The translations under genes were made by a program, and so were the position numbers. A DNA stretch of 64,000 bases, taken from Caldifarciminota bacterium UBA1063. Its GTDB lineage: Bacteria; Hydrothermota; Hydrothermia; UBA1063. The stretch's first letter is position 1. Each line of letters opens with the position of its first letter. The notes below the pieces were generated by a model. It was given only the letters and a program-made list of their open reading frames with translations, did not search any database and had not been told where the DNA came from. The stretch lies in assembly GCA_002316275.1 (NCBI GenBank), contig DCDE01000021.1, positions 1 through 64,000 of the forward strand, read 5' to 3'. Shown here piece by piece: positions 52,214-60,577 of this stretch.

Positions 52214-52226
52214 ATGCATTTGGATA

Positions 52227-52255
52227 ATTATAATTCTCCACCATAGCTCAATCAA
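52227..52255 (-). promoter_or_regulatory. Promoter of tRNA-Pro
   Basis: Minus-strand -35 TTGATT (52250-52255), 17 bases and perfect -10 TATAAT (52227-52232). The predicted start near 52220 lies about seven bases before the mature tRNA and downstream of the in-frame ATG at 52244, which therefore is not on this transcript. Confidence 0.75.
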
Positions 52256-52755
52256 GGGACAAATCTCAAGTTAAAGCTAATTTTACCACTTTCCATAAAC
52301 TGCTCATAGGTCGTTCCGGTAATGTAAAGATCAACCTTCCCAATACCATAATAATTTAGAGTATCATCGTAAATGGAATCTATCACATACGCAGAATAGT
52401 TGTCAAAGTATATGTAAAAACTAAGCCTCCTCTGCTGCCCATCCTCCATGGGGATAGGAGGATAAATTATAGCACTAAAAGTCTTTATATTCGCGCCTTC
52501 CAATGATTTCAAGACCCATAGAATCTCAGTCAGATAACCAACAGTTGCACCCTCGTATTTTACATTAAGGTTAATTTGAATTGAATCATTGGTAATTACA
52601 GAGTCAGGACCGCCGTGCCAACTGTTAGTTGGATCGCCATCAGGATCATGTATCCCTATAGAATCTGGAATACTGAAATCTAAAATCTCAATCTTCGGCT
52701 CTTTCGGCGCACAGGCCACGAATAGAGTCAATATTATAAATAAAAGCTTCTTCAT
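52252..52755 (-). CDS. Small lipoprotein of unknown function
   Basis: A 167-residue lipoprotein: signal MKKLLFIILTLFVAC with lipobox FVAC (Cys 15), then a beta-rich domain with DPDGDPTNSWHGGPDS and an Ig-like alternation (SIQINLNVKYEGATVGYLTE). I do not recognise the family. It overlaps the M29 aminopeptidase stop by four bases (ATGA). Its 3' end lies beside the tRNA-Pro promoter. Confidence 0.65.
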   Translation of the reverse strand: MKKLLFIILTLFVACAPKEPKIEILDFSIPDSIGIHDPDGDPTNSWHGGPDSVITNDSIQINLNVKYEGATVGYLTEILWVLKSLEGANIKTFSAIIYPPIPMEDGQQRRLSFYIYFDNYSAYVIDSIYDDTLNYYGIGKVDLYITGTTYEQFMESGKISFNLRFVP

Positions 52756-53861
52756 AATTCTACTAAAAATTCACCCTTTTTGTAAATCAGCTCACCGTCA
52801 GCATAAATCTCACCATTCTGCCTCATATCGTAGATCATGTCCCAGTGTACTACCGATTTATTGACACCTCCAGCCTCAGGAAAACCACGGCCGAGGGCAA
52901 TATGGATCGTTCCACCTATCTTCTCATCGAATAAAATGTTTCTCGTCAAATTCTTAATCCCATAATTAGTGCCAAAAGCAAACTCTCCGGGCCTCTTTGC
53001 ACCTTCATCGGATTCTAGAATTCTCTCCAAAAAATCCTGCCCTTTATCCGCTCTAACTTTGCATATCTTACCATCTTTAAACTCAAGGGAAACGCCTTCA
53101 GCCTCTTTTCCCATGTAATACTGAGGCATATTAAATGTAATGGTGCCTTGTACACCATCTTCAATCGGTGATGTAAAAACTTCACCATCCGGAAAATTGC
53201 ATGTCCCTGAAGCATTTATCCACTTTCGCCCATTAACTTTAACTTTAAGGTCTGTCCCCTCCCCCTTTATACTGATCTCTCTCTTGCTTTCAAGAAACTT
53301 TGCTATTTTCTCCTGTTTTTTCTCGACCTGCCGCCAGTATTCAACTGGATCATCCTCATCAAGATGACAAGCACTCATGACAAACTCCTCAAACTCAAAG
53401 ATAGACATATTAGCTTCCTGAGCCTCAGAATCAGTTGGGTACAGGGTAATACACCAGCGGAGCTTCCCCTCATTATAGCGCTCATCAAAAAACTCCTGAA
53501 TTTCTTTTGTCGCCACATTAGAAATCCTCATCTTCTCAGGATCTACATTTGCTAAAGACCTTGCATTTTTAGTAGCAATAACATCCAATAAACAACTGGC
53601 ATTTGCGATCTCTTCCTTTGACCATGGCGGAACAAACTCCAATTGATGTACTTCTGCATACCTGTAGTGATAATAAGAAGCCCCTGGCAGTGATACCTTG
53701 AGAACAGGATGAGCACCCCTGAGTAATGCCCCCTTGTAAACCTCAAGCAAAAAAGGTTCCGCCAAGTATGACGAATCTATAATTAGTATTTCGTCTCTTT
53801 TTATCTTTAGGGAATGATCCAGAATTACCGATGCAAATTTTTCAAGGGTTCCAACATTCAT
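52752..53861 (-). CDS. M29 family aminopeptidase
   Basis: A 369-residue metal-dependent aminopeptidase of the M29 (AmpS/PepS/thermophilic aminopeptidase) family. GEGTDLKVKVNGRKWINASG, NFPDGEVFTSPIEDGVQG with the metal Glu, EFAFGTNYGI and HIALGRGFPEAGGVNKSVVHWDMI with the ligand His and Asp are characteristic. It releases N-terminal amino acids from peptides in the cytoplasm. The start has AGGAGG. It sits between butyrate kinase and the lipoprotein in a three-gene operon. M29 enzymes are frequent in thermophiles. Confidence 0.9.
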   Translation of the reverse strand: MNVGTLEKFASVILDHSLKIKRDEILIIDSSYLAEPFLLEVYKGALLRGAHPVLKVSLPGASYYHYRYAEVHQLEFVPPWSKEEIANASCLLDVIATKNARSLANVDPEKMRISNVATKEIQEFFDERYNEGKLRWCITLYPTDSEAQEANMSIFEFEEFVMSACHLDEDDPVEYWRQVEKKQEKIAKFLESKREISIKGEGTDLKVKVNGRKWINASGTCNFPDGEVFTSPIEDGVQGTITFNMPQYYMGKEAEGVSLEFKDGKICKVRADKGQDFLERILESDEGAKRPGEFAFGTNYGIKNLTRNILFDEKIGGTIHIALGRGFPEAGGVNKSVVHWDMIYDMRQNGEIYADGELIYKKGEFLVEL

Positions 53862-53870
53862 AAATGCCTC

Positions 53871-54941
53871 CTATTCGTATTCCTTTGGTGTGATTTCGCC
53901 CTTCAATACCCTCATCACTCCATAAGCAAGGGCTTCCATCTCATTTTCCCCTGGGAATACCTTTACAGGAGCAATCCAGTTCACGTACCCCATGACATCC
54001 TTCTGCAACTTTGGTGACCTCGACATTCCACCGGTAAGAATAATATAGTCGACCTTCCCTTTTAGCGCACAAGCCATTGAACCGATTTCTTTTGCAATTT
54101 GATATATCATTGCCCTGTAAACAAGGTCCGCTTCGGTATCACCTCTTTCTATCCTCGATAAAACCTCTTCGAGGCTGTCGGTCCCAAGGTAATCAACAAG
54201 TCCACCAAAACGAATTACTTTATTTAGTAATTCCCTTTTGCTATATTTTCCTGAGAAACAGAGTTCAATAAGGCCCGTAGTCGGAAGGGTCCCCGCTCTC
54301 TGAGGGCTAAAGGGTCCACCATCATTAGCATTATTTACATCTATAGCCCTGCCATCCCGAGAAGCAGAGATTGAGATGCCGGTCCCGAGATGGGCAACGA
54401 TTAGATTCATAGTTTCATAAGGTTTTCCTACTTCCTCTGCAAGCTTTCTCGAGACATACTTTGTATTAAGAGCATGTATGAGACTCTTCCTCGGAAGTTC
54501 CTTTAGACCTGAGAGTCGAGACACATCATCAAACTCATCAATGGAAACTGGATCCACAAAAAAAGCCGGACACCCCATTTTTTTAGACAACTCCATTGCA
54601 ATGATTACACCAAGATTCGAAGAATGCTCTGATTGGACATACCCATTTAAAACATCGGATACGACTTTTTCGTTAACCCTATACACCCCAGATTCAAGAC
54701 TCTTGAAGGTGCCTCCTCTTGCGGCAATGGCGTCAATCCCTATCTCATTGATTTTCTCTTTATCAATGAATTTAAGCACTTCCTGGTATCTAAAATCCTT
54801 CTGAGAGATAATATCGGGAAACTTCTTTAACTCATCAATATTGTGCCTCAGCTCTTCGTACTTTAACAAATTCTCATCCTCAAACAACGCTACTCTTGTA
54901 GACCCACCACCAGGATTAACTACAAAAATCTTAATGCTCAT
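53871..54941 (-). CDS. buk: Butyrate kinase
   Basis: Butyrate kinase (or branched-chain fatty acid kinase) makes ATP from an acyl phosphate: butyryl-P + ADP gives butyrate + ATP, with reversal possible. ASKHA-fold motifs are FVVNPGGGSTRVALFE, AARGGTFKSLESGVYRVN, LIVAHLGTGISISASRDGRA, NNANDGGPFSPQRAGTLPT and YIILTGGMSRSPKL. At 356 residues it is the usual size. ATG 54941 follows GGAGGT; the GTG two codons upstream lies next to that site and is less likely. Phosphotransbutyrylase is not in the window. A perfect palindrome overlaps its -10. Confidence 0.93.
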   Translation of the reverse strand: MSIKIFVVNPGGGSTRVALFEDENLLKYEELRHNIDELKKFPDIISQKDFRYQEVLKFIDKEKINEIGIDAIAARGGTFKSLESGVYRVNEKVVSDVLNGYVQSEHSSNLGVIIAMELSKKMGCPAFFVDPVSIDEFDDVSRLSGLKELPRKSLIHALNTKYVSRKLAEEVGKPYETMNLIVAHLGTGISISASRDGRAIDVNNANDGGPFSPQRAGTLPTTGLIELCFSGKYSKRELLNKVIRFGGLVDYLGTDSLEEVLSRIERGDTEADLVYRAMIYQIAKEIGSMACALKGKVDYIILTGGMSRSPKLQKDVMGYVNWIAPVKVFPGENEMEALAYGVMRVLKGEITPKEYE

Positions 54942-54958
54942 CTCCACCTCCGCGATGA

Positions 54959-54987
54959 ATTATAACAGATGTTATAAGTAATTGAAA
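54959..54987 (-). promoter_or_regulatory. Promoter of the butyrate kinase operon
   Basis: Minus-strand perfect -10 TATAAT (54959-54964), 17 bases and a weak -35 TTTCAA (54982-54987). The weak -35 and an overlapping palindrome suggest a regulated promoter. Confidence 0.5.
54960..54977. promoter_or_regulatory. Perfect 18-base palindrome over the buk -10
   Basis: TTATAACA-GA-TGTTATAA is a perfect 8+2+8 inverted repeat covering five bases of the -10 hexamer and most of the spacer of the butyrate kinase promoter. The form is that of a dimeric repressor operator. It does not exactly match the Rex, Fur/PerR or Fnr consensus I know. Confidence 0.5.
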
Positions 54988-54994
54988 GAAACAA

Positions 54995-55023
54995 TTGAAT
55001 TTAAAAGGTTCTTGCTTTAACAT
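54995..55023 (+). promoter_or_regulatory. Predicted leaderless promoter of the ACT-like/FBP operon
   Basis: -35 TTGAAT (54995-55000), 17 bases and -10 TAACAT (55018-55023), exactly six bases before ATG 55030. No ribosome site is present. Confidence 0.6.
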
Positions 55024-55029
55024 AATTAA

Positions 55030-56748
55030 ATGGTAGATATCTTCTGCGAACTCGAGGCTGAAGACTTAAAATTCCAGAGTGAATACCTTGAGATGCTACA
55101 GAATTCCAAAGAGCATGTTATAGTCAATTTTGACATACTCCAAAGAGAAAACATTAATATAGCAAGAGTTTATGTTGCAGCTTTAGATTGGCCAGGCCTC
55201 GGGGAGACGGTCATTGGACTGTTTCACGGCAATGGATATAACGTCGGATTTATATATGGGGTAGTCTCACTCGATGAGAGATACGCATTCTTAACCGTGA
55301 AGGTCCCTTTCAATCCAGATAAACTCGAGCAGGTAAAAATTGACCTTGAGAGCATAATGGATCAGATCAAAAGTATAGCCCGGGAAGGTAACCAGACAAA
55401 GACAAAACTTGTAACAACAGGAATAGAAAAGCTCGAAATCCTCGAAAATGTGAGAAATGCCTTACGAGAAATTTCATTCCCCGAAGAATATGAAGAAATT
55501 TCGAGAGCCGGAGGGGAACTCGAGAAGTTTGTTTTTTCGAGGTCCTTAGCTTACTTAAAAGAAAGGGATGCTAAAACACTAGCAGATATAATTCTCACGG
55601 GGCATAGGTTCACTAAAAAGCTACGCCAAATTGGCATTGGAATCGAAGTTAATGTAAAAAATATTAAAACTGCAAGAGAAGAACTAACTGGAGTTACTGT
55701 AGGTGGCTTTGAAAAAGACCTCAGTATGGATACCGTATTTGATGTAATAAAGGAAATATTCCCAAATTTCCGCAGGAAATTTGACAAAGAATTCATAACT
55801 AACGATGGAATCACTATAATAAGAATTGAGTTCACAGTAGATGAGAGACCTCTAACTCCCGAAGAAATAAAAGCACTTGAGCAACACCTTAAAGCAAACC
55901 TGAAACAGGCAAAGCTTCGTATCCCTCTCAATATAAAATTCGGTGGGGAAATCTTTGGTAGAGCATTAGTTCCAAAAATGCTCGATGAAACAATGGAAAC
56001 TGGCATTACTCAGGTTGCGATAATTCCAGTAGACCAAGATAGGACCACTATTACATTTCGAATTGCGATAGTAAATAAAGATCCTAAAAAAATTGATACC
56101 CTTATAGGGAACATTACAAGGTCAGATGGCTTCGTTCTCACATCTTTTAGGCCTCCTGTAAAGATAAAAGATGTATTTGCCGAATTTTTGACTGTGCGAG
56201 CCTTACTTTCATTTTTCAAAAATGACATAGAATTGTATGAAAAACTTAAGGAAGTTATACGAGAAAGCATCGGTGACTATAGAGATTTTGACGAAGGGCT
56301 GAGAACGCTTGATAGAAAAAATCTCGAAAAAGTTTATGAAATCACCAGCAAAAAGGGAATTGCCGAAGAAATTACGCGTTCATTCTACTTCGCCATCGAC
56401 GACTTCATTAGAACAACAATTACTCCCGAGCAAATAGTCAACGACCTCGAATTTGTCGATATGTGCATAAAGAAACACCTTGAACAGCCGGGAAATAAAT
56501 ATTTTACCATGGAAACTAAAACTTATTATAATATAGTTATAGTATATCAACCTGAAGAGAGGATTTTTGACAGGGTCCTAACTATTATCGAGGACCTGAG
56601 GCCACTCCTTGTGAGATTTGAGATTTATGGCCTTAATGTGACACTTGTACAATTGAATAAAAAAGAGATTAAAAACATTGACGAAATTTATAAAAAAATA
56701 AAAACGGAGGTATATCATGAAGATAACCCTCTCAGTGATAAAAGCTGA
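55030..56748 (+). CDS. Unknown protein with ACT-like N-terminal region
   Basis: A 572-residue cytoplasmic protein without signal or membrane segments. Residues ~45-105 (ARVYVAALDWPGLGETVIGL, FHGNGYNVGFIYGVV) look like an ACT amino-acid-binding fold. Later segments repeat similar alpha/beta units (TQVAIIPVDQDRTTITFRIA, KTYYNIVIVYQPEERIF), so it may be built of several ACT-like or ferredoxin-like modules. No catalytic motif is recognised. It is first in the operon and overlaps the FBP aldolase/phosphatase gene by 32 bases, suggesting coupled expression and perhaps a regulatory role in central metabolism. That role is inference. Confidence 0.65.
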   Translation: MVDIFCELEAEDLKFQSEYLEMLQNSKEHVIVNFDILQRENINIARVYVAALDWPGLGETVIGLFHGNGYNVGFIYGVVSLDERYAFLTVKVPFNPDKLEQVKIDLESIMDQIKSIAREGNQTKTKLVTTGIEKLEILENVRNALREISFPEEYEEISRAGGELEKFVFSRSLAYLKERDAKTLADIILTGHRFTKKLRQIGIGIEVNVKNIKTAREELTGVTVGGFEKDLSMDTVFDVIKEIFPNFRRKFDKEFITNDGITIIRIEFTVDERPLTPEEIKALEQHLKANLKQAKLRIPLNIKFGGEIFGRALVPKMLDETMETGITQVAIIPVDQDRTTITFRIAIVNKDPKKIDTLIGNITRSDGFVLTSFRPPVKIKDVFAEFLTVRALLSFFKNDIELYEKLKEVIRESIGDYRDFDEGLRTLDRKNLEKVYEITSKKGIAEEITRSFYFAIDDFIRTTITPEQIVNDLEFVDMCIKKHLEQPGNKYFTMETKTYYNIVIVYQPEERIFDRVLTIIEDLRPLLVRFEIYGLNVTLVQLNKKEIKNIDEIYKKIKTEVYHEDNPLSDKS

Positions 56749-57814
56749 CGTAGGTGGTTATGTTGGCCATACATCAGTTCATCCTAGGATCATGGAAGTT
56801 GCTGAAGATTACCTTCAAAAAGCTAAAGACCAGGGTCTCCTCATCGATTATTTTGTAACAAGAGTCGGGGATGATCTGGAATTAATAATGACACACAAAA
56901 AGGGTCAAAACTCGGGAGAAATCCACAAATTAGCATGGAATACCTTTTTAGAAGGAACAGAAATTGCTAAATCACTGAAAATGTATGGGGCGGGGCAAGA
57001 CCTTCTTTCAGATGCCTTTAGTGGAAACATAAAAGGGATGGGACCCGGTCTTGCAGAAATGGAGTTAGAAGAAAGGCCCAGTGAACCTATCATTATATTC
57101 ATGGCAGACAAAACTTCCCCAGGTGCGTGGAATTTGCCCCTATTTCGCATGTTTGCAGATCCGTTTAATACCCCAGGGCTTGTGATTGATCCAAAACTTC
57201 ATGATGGGTTTACCTTTGAAATATTAGATGTTTACGAACATAAGAAAGTATTAATCAATACACCCGAAGAGCTTTACGACCTTCTTATCTTGATAGGAGC
57301 AGCTGAACATTACATAATAAAGAGCGTCTTCCGTAAACATGATAACGATATCGCAGCTGTTTCATCTACCCAGAGGCTCTCAATGATGGCTGGGAGATAT
57401 ATAGGTAAAGATGACCCTGTTCTTGTTGTCAGGACTCAGAGCGGTTTTCCTGCAGTAGGAGAAGCGCTTGAACCATTTGCATTTCCACATCTTGTTGCAG
57501 GTTGGATGAGAGGTTCCCATTATGGTCCCCTCATGCCGGTACCTCTTCACCAAGCTAATCCATCAAGGTTTGATGGTCCCCCAAGGGTATGTGCATTGGG
57601 ATTCCAACTGTGTGAAGGCAAATTAATAGGCCCGAGAGATCTATTTGATGATCCTGCATTTGATGAGGCTAGGAGAACTGCAAACAAAGTTGCAGATTAT
57701 ATAAGGAAGCTCGGTCCATTCGAACCACACCGCCTTGGGCTTAAGGAGATGGAATACACTACGCTGCCTGATGTTCTCAAAAAAATAAAAGACAGGTTCG
57801 TAGACCTTGATTAA
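56717..57814 (+). CDS. fbp: Fructose-1,6-bisphosphate aldolase/phosphatase (archaeal type)
   Basis: A bifunctional class V enzyme that condenses dihydroxyacetone phosphate and glyceraldehyde 3-phosphate and removes the C1 phosphate, giving fructose 6-phosphate irreversibly. LSVIKADVGGYVGHTSVHPR starts the protein. GMGPGLAEMELEERPSEP, MADKTSPGAWNLPLFRMFAD and SGFPAVGEALEPFAFPHLV are diagnostic. AGRYIGKDDPV places Tyr 228 and Lys 231, matching the catalytic Tyr229 and Schiff-base Lys232 of the Sulfolobus enzyme. At 365 residues it is complete. The family is concentrated in archaea and deep-branching, often thermophilic bacteria. GGAGG precedes the ATG within the upstream gene. Confidence 0.95.
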   Translation: MKITLSVIKADVGGYVGHTSVHPRIMEVAEDYLQKAKDQGLLIDYFVTRVGDDLELIMTHKKGQNSGEIHKLAWNTFLEGTEIAKSLKMYGAGQDLLSDAFSGNIKGMGPGLAEMELEERPSEPIIIFMADKTSPGAWNLPLFRMFADPFNTPGLVIDPKLHDGFTFEILDVYEHKKVLINTPEELYDLLILIGAAEHYIIKSVFRKHDNDIAAVSSTQRLSMMAGRYIGKDDPVLVVRTQSGFPAVGEALEPFAFPHLVAGWMRGSHYGPLMPVPLHQANPSRFDGPPRVCALGFQLCEGKLIGPRDLFDDPAFDEARRTANKVADYIRKLGPFEPHRLGLKEMEYTTLPDVLKKIKDRFVDLD

Positions 57815-59475
57815 TGGCAACATTCCTTTTGCTTACAGCTATCCTCACAGCCAACCTAACAGTAGGAGCTGTAAAAGTAGAGGGCGTAAAAGCGTTATCA
57901 AAACGTGAAATTAAAAATCTCCTGAATATTAATGAGGGTGATAAGTACTTTTCTCCATTATACAACAGTAACAAGTTAAAACTATTGGACGAATTGGCAC
58001 AAAGGGGGTATTTTGACGCGCAAATTGTCGAGGAAAAGATCGAAGAACGGGAAAATAAGGTATTTCTCTATCTAAAGATTTCAGAAGGTCAAAGGTATAG
58101 AATCAACTCTATTCAGATCTCCTGGATAAATTCAGATACGACTTTCTACCAGCACGTCGCAAATTTTCTCAACCTACCATTGCCTAGGTATTACTCCTAC
58201 TCAGAATTAGCAGAATGTGAATCAAAGGCTAGCGAGTTTCTGAGAAACCTCGGCTACCTTAATGCAGAAATCCAGCGAACTATTGTTAGCAACCAGGATG
58301 ATAAAACGTGTGAAGTCAAATATACCGTTAGAAAGGGAACGAGATATAAGATCTCCAGAATACTTATTGACGGAAACAGCACCGTCAGGAGAACGATTAT
58401 TGAAAGAGAGCTCAAAGTGAAGCCTGGTCAATATGTTTCACCCGCTGCAGTGCTTGAAAGTATAAGAAGAATATACATAACAGGTTTGTTTTCAACGGTC
58501 TATCACACCTATGAATTTCATAACGACTCCTTAGTTTCCATCACATTCCATGTAAAAGAGAGGAGGTCAAGGTATATAAAGTTTCAGGGAGGGCTGTACC
58601 CTTTTTCCCTAATCAATCTAAATGCAGAAGGAGGCAATAGAAATTTATTAGATAACAATCAAAGCATTACGTTACGAATTGAAAGTAGCATTAAGCCTTT
58701 TAATTCATTAGAACGGATTTATGGTGAAGCCCTTTATACCGAACCATATTTCTTGAGCACACCACTGAAGATAAACGTAAGACTGTTCGCCGGTTCATCC
58801 AAGATCGATTCCACATCACACATTGGTGCAGAATCATTTCTTTCATATTATTGGACTGAGAGTGAAAGAAGCATTATTGGGCTCGAGTGGAGAAAACTGC
58901 TAGGGCAAAGGCTTACCGATGGAATTATAAATAAAGCAATTTTTAACACCGTAATCGATAAAAGAAACAACCTCTTGTTTCCCACCAAAGGCTACTATCT
59001 GTGGTTCGATCTATCAAAGGCTGGAGGGATTTTAGGGGGAAACTACAACTTTTTTGAATACCAGATAATAGGTTCCCTGTATAAACAGGTATGGAAACCC
59101 GGAGGTATAATTGCTTTTAGAGTATCGAGAGGACATATAGTCCCATTTAAAGACTCTAAAATTCCAACTATAGAAAAATTCAAAATTGGAGGCGATGGAA
59201 CCCTGCGAGGTTATGACTATTCAAGATTCTATTCATCGGATTACGTCCTCTTAAACGCAGAACTGAGAGCAATGCTTTCTTCGAAAATTGGAATCAATCT
59301 TCTCGTAGATGTGTTCCCTGAAGCCGGCAGCAAAGTGTGGTACAGCGCTGGAATAGGCTTTCGATACTTCCTCCCCATTGGAAGCCTCCGAGTTGACTGG
59401 ATGTTAAACCCGTATAAAATTGGGGACAAGGGGTACTACGGTAACCTTTACATAAACCTCGGTGAAATGTTCTAA
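57814..59475 (+). CDS. Second Omp85-family outer-membrane protein
   Basis: A 553-residue Omp85 protein smaller than the bamA product. The signal peptide ends about residue 18. Two to three POTRA domains follow (AVKVEGVKALSKREIKNLL, RYRINSIQISWINSDTTFYQ, RYKISRILIDGNSTVRRTII). The barrel starts near residue 255 and contains GDGTLRGYDYSRF, the RGY lid motif. It ends in YINLGEMF with a terminal Phe. It may be TamA-like, a lipid-transport Omp85 or an accessory assembly factor. Its ATG shares an A with the preceding TAA. Confidence 0.85.
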   Translation: MATFLLLTAILTANLTVGAVKVEGVKALSKREIKNLLNINEGDKYFSPLYNSNKLKLLDELAQRGYFDAQIVEEKIEERENKVFLYLKISEGQRYRINSIQISWINSDTTFYQHVANFLNLPLPRYYSYSELAECESKASEFLRNLGYLNAEIQRTIVSNQDDKTCEVKYTVRKGTRYKISRILIDGNSTVRRTIIERELKVKPGQYVSPAAVLESIRRIYITGLFSTVYHTYEFHNDSLVSITFHVKERRSRYIKFQGGLYPFSLINLNAEGGNRNLLDNNQSITLRIESSIKPFNSLERIYGEALYTEPYFLSTPLKINVRLFAGSSKIDSTSHIGAESFLSYYWTESERSIIGLEWRKLLGQRLTDGIINKAIFNTVIDKRNNLLFPTKGYYLWFDLSKAGGILGGNYNFFEYQIIGSLYKQVWKPGGIIAFRVSRGHIVPFKDSKIPTIEKFKIGGDGTLRGYDYSRFYSSDYVLLNAELRAMLSSKIGINLLVDVFPEAGSKVWYSAGIGFRYFLPIGSLRVDWMLNPYKIGDKGYYGNLYINLGEMF

Positions 59476-60577
59476 GGAAAAACACGGTCTTTATTTGCAT
59501 ATACCCTTTTGTCGGTCAAAATGTAAGTATTGCCATTTCTATTCTGAGAACATATCAAATTCAGGGGAAGATTTCTATATATACCTTGAGGGGCTTCAGA
59601 AGGAAGTTGAGTACTTTAGGCAATACAATTTTAAATTTGAAACCCTATATGTAGGAGGCGGAACTCCCAATGCACTGGAGCCTAACCAACTTGCGCTTAT
59701 CCTCTCAATTGTTCATGAAAAACTAGAATTAAGTGATGTAATCGAGAAATCAATAGAACTTAACCCAGAATTTGTTGATGTGAATCTTCTGAACCTACTT
59801 ATTAAATTTGGTTTTAACAGGATCAGCCTCGGGGTTCAAAGCTTTGTAGATACTGAACTTGAGTTCCTCGGAAGGAATCACAACTCAAAAAAGGTCTATG
59901 AGGCTTATAATCTCATAAAAAAATATAATTTTAAGAACGTGAACATCGATCTCATATTCGCTTTTTCGGGGCAAACCACTGAAAGCTTTGAATATTCCCT
60001 TTGGAAAGCCTGTGAGCTTGATCCTACTCACATATCAACATATACAATGACCTTCGAAAAGCCTGCCAAGGAAAACCTCGAGAACAAGAACGAAACAATA
60101 ACTATAAATATGATAAGAGTAAGAGACAAAATCCTCGCAAAATATGGCTTTTTGCGCTACGAGATCTCAAATTTCGCAAAAAAAGGCTACGAGTGTATGC
60201 ACAACATGAAATATTGGCTTAGGCAATATTACGTGGGCCTTGGGCCCTCGGCATCGGGATTCTCTATCGATGGTGATAAAGAGTTCAGATATACAAACCC
60301 TACATCTATACAATTGTACGCAAAGGGGATCAGAGATATTGAAATACTAAGCGAAGAACAAAAGCTTATGGAGGAAATTTTCCTAAACATTAGAACTCGG
60401 TATGGTTGGAAAACTGAGCGAAATTTTATAACTATTGCACTAAGCAAATTTCAAGGTCTACTAAGAGCGAAAAACAATGCACTCATTTTGACTGATGATG
60501 GACTTTTGGTCGCAGACCAATTGGCCCTTAAAATATTAGAACTCTATGAAGATTACAAGAAGGGAATTGAAATATAA
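59462..60577 (+). CDS. hemW: Radical SAM heme chaperone HemW (HemN-like)
   Basis: A 371-residue radical SAM protein of the HemW/coproporphyrinogen dehydrogenase-like family. LYLHIPFCRSKCKYCHFYS has the CxxxCxxC cluster motif. LYVGGGTPNALEPNQL and NRISLGVQSFVDTELEFLGR are typical. CMHNMKYWLRQYYVGLGPSA has the HNxxYW motif of HemW heme binding, which HemN lacks, so heme insertion rather than porphyrinogen oxidation is the better call. The start is GTG, 14 bases inside the Omp85 gene. Confidence 0.88.
   Translation: MKCSKEKHGLYLHIPFCRSKCKYCHFYSENISNSGEDFYIYLEGLQKEVEYFRQYNFKFETLYVGGGTPNALEPNQLALILSIVHEKLELSDVIEKSIELNPEFVDVNLLNLLIKFGFNRISLGVQSFVDTELEFLGRNHNSKKVYEAYNLIKKYNFKNVNIDLIFAFSGQTTESFEYSLWKACELDPTHISTYTMTFEKPAKENLENKNETITINMIRVRDKILAKYGFLRYEISNFAKKGYECMHNMKYWLRQYYVGLGPSASGFSIDGDKEFRYTNPTSIQLYAKGIRDIEILSEEQKLMEEIFLNIRTRYGWKTERNFITIALSKFQGLLRAKNNALILTDDGLLVADQLALKILELYEDYKKGIEI

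Noticed and set aside
52125..52244. Glycosyltransferase starting at ATG 52244
   Set aside because: The first 35 residues would be translated from the tRNA-Pro gene and its promoter, and the codon lies upstream of the predicted transcription start.
55551..56006. 151-residue minus-strand frame inside the ACT-like gene
   Set aside because: Antisense shadow with no family resemblance; the plus-strand frame is longer and has a promoter.
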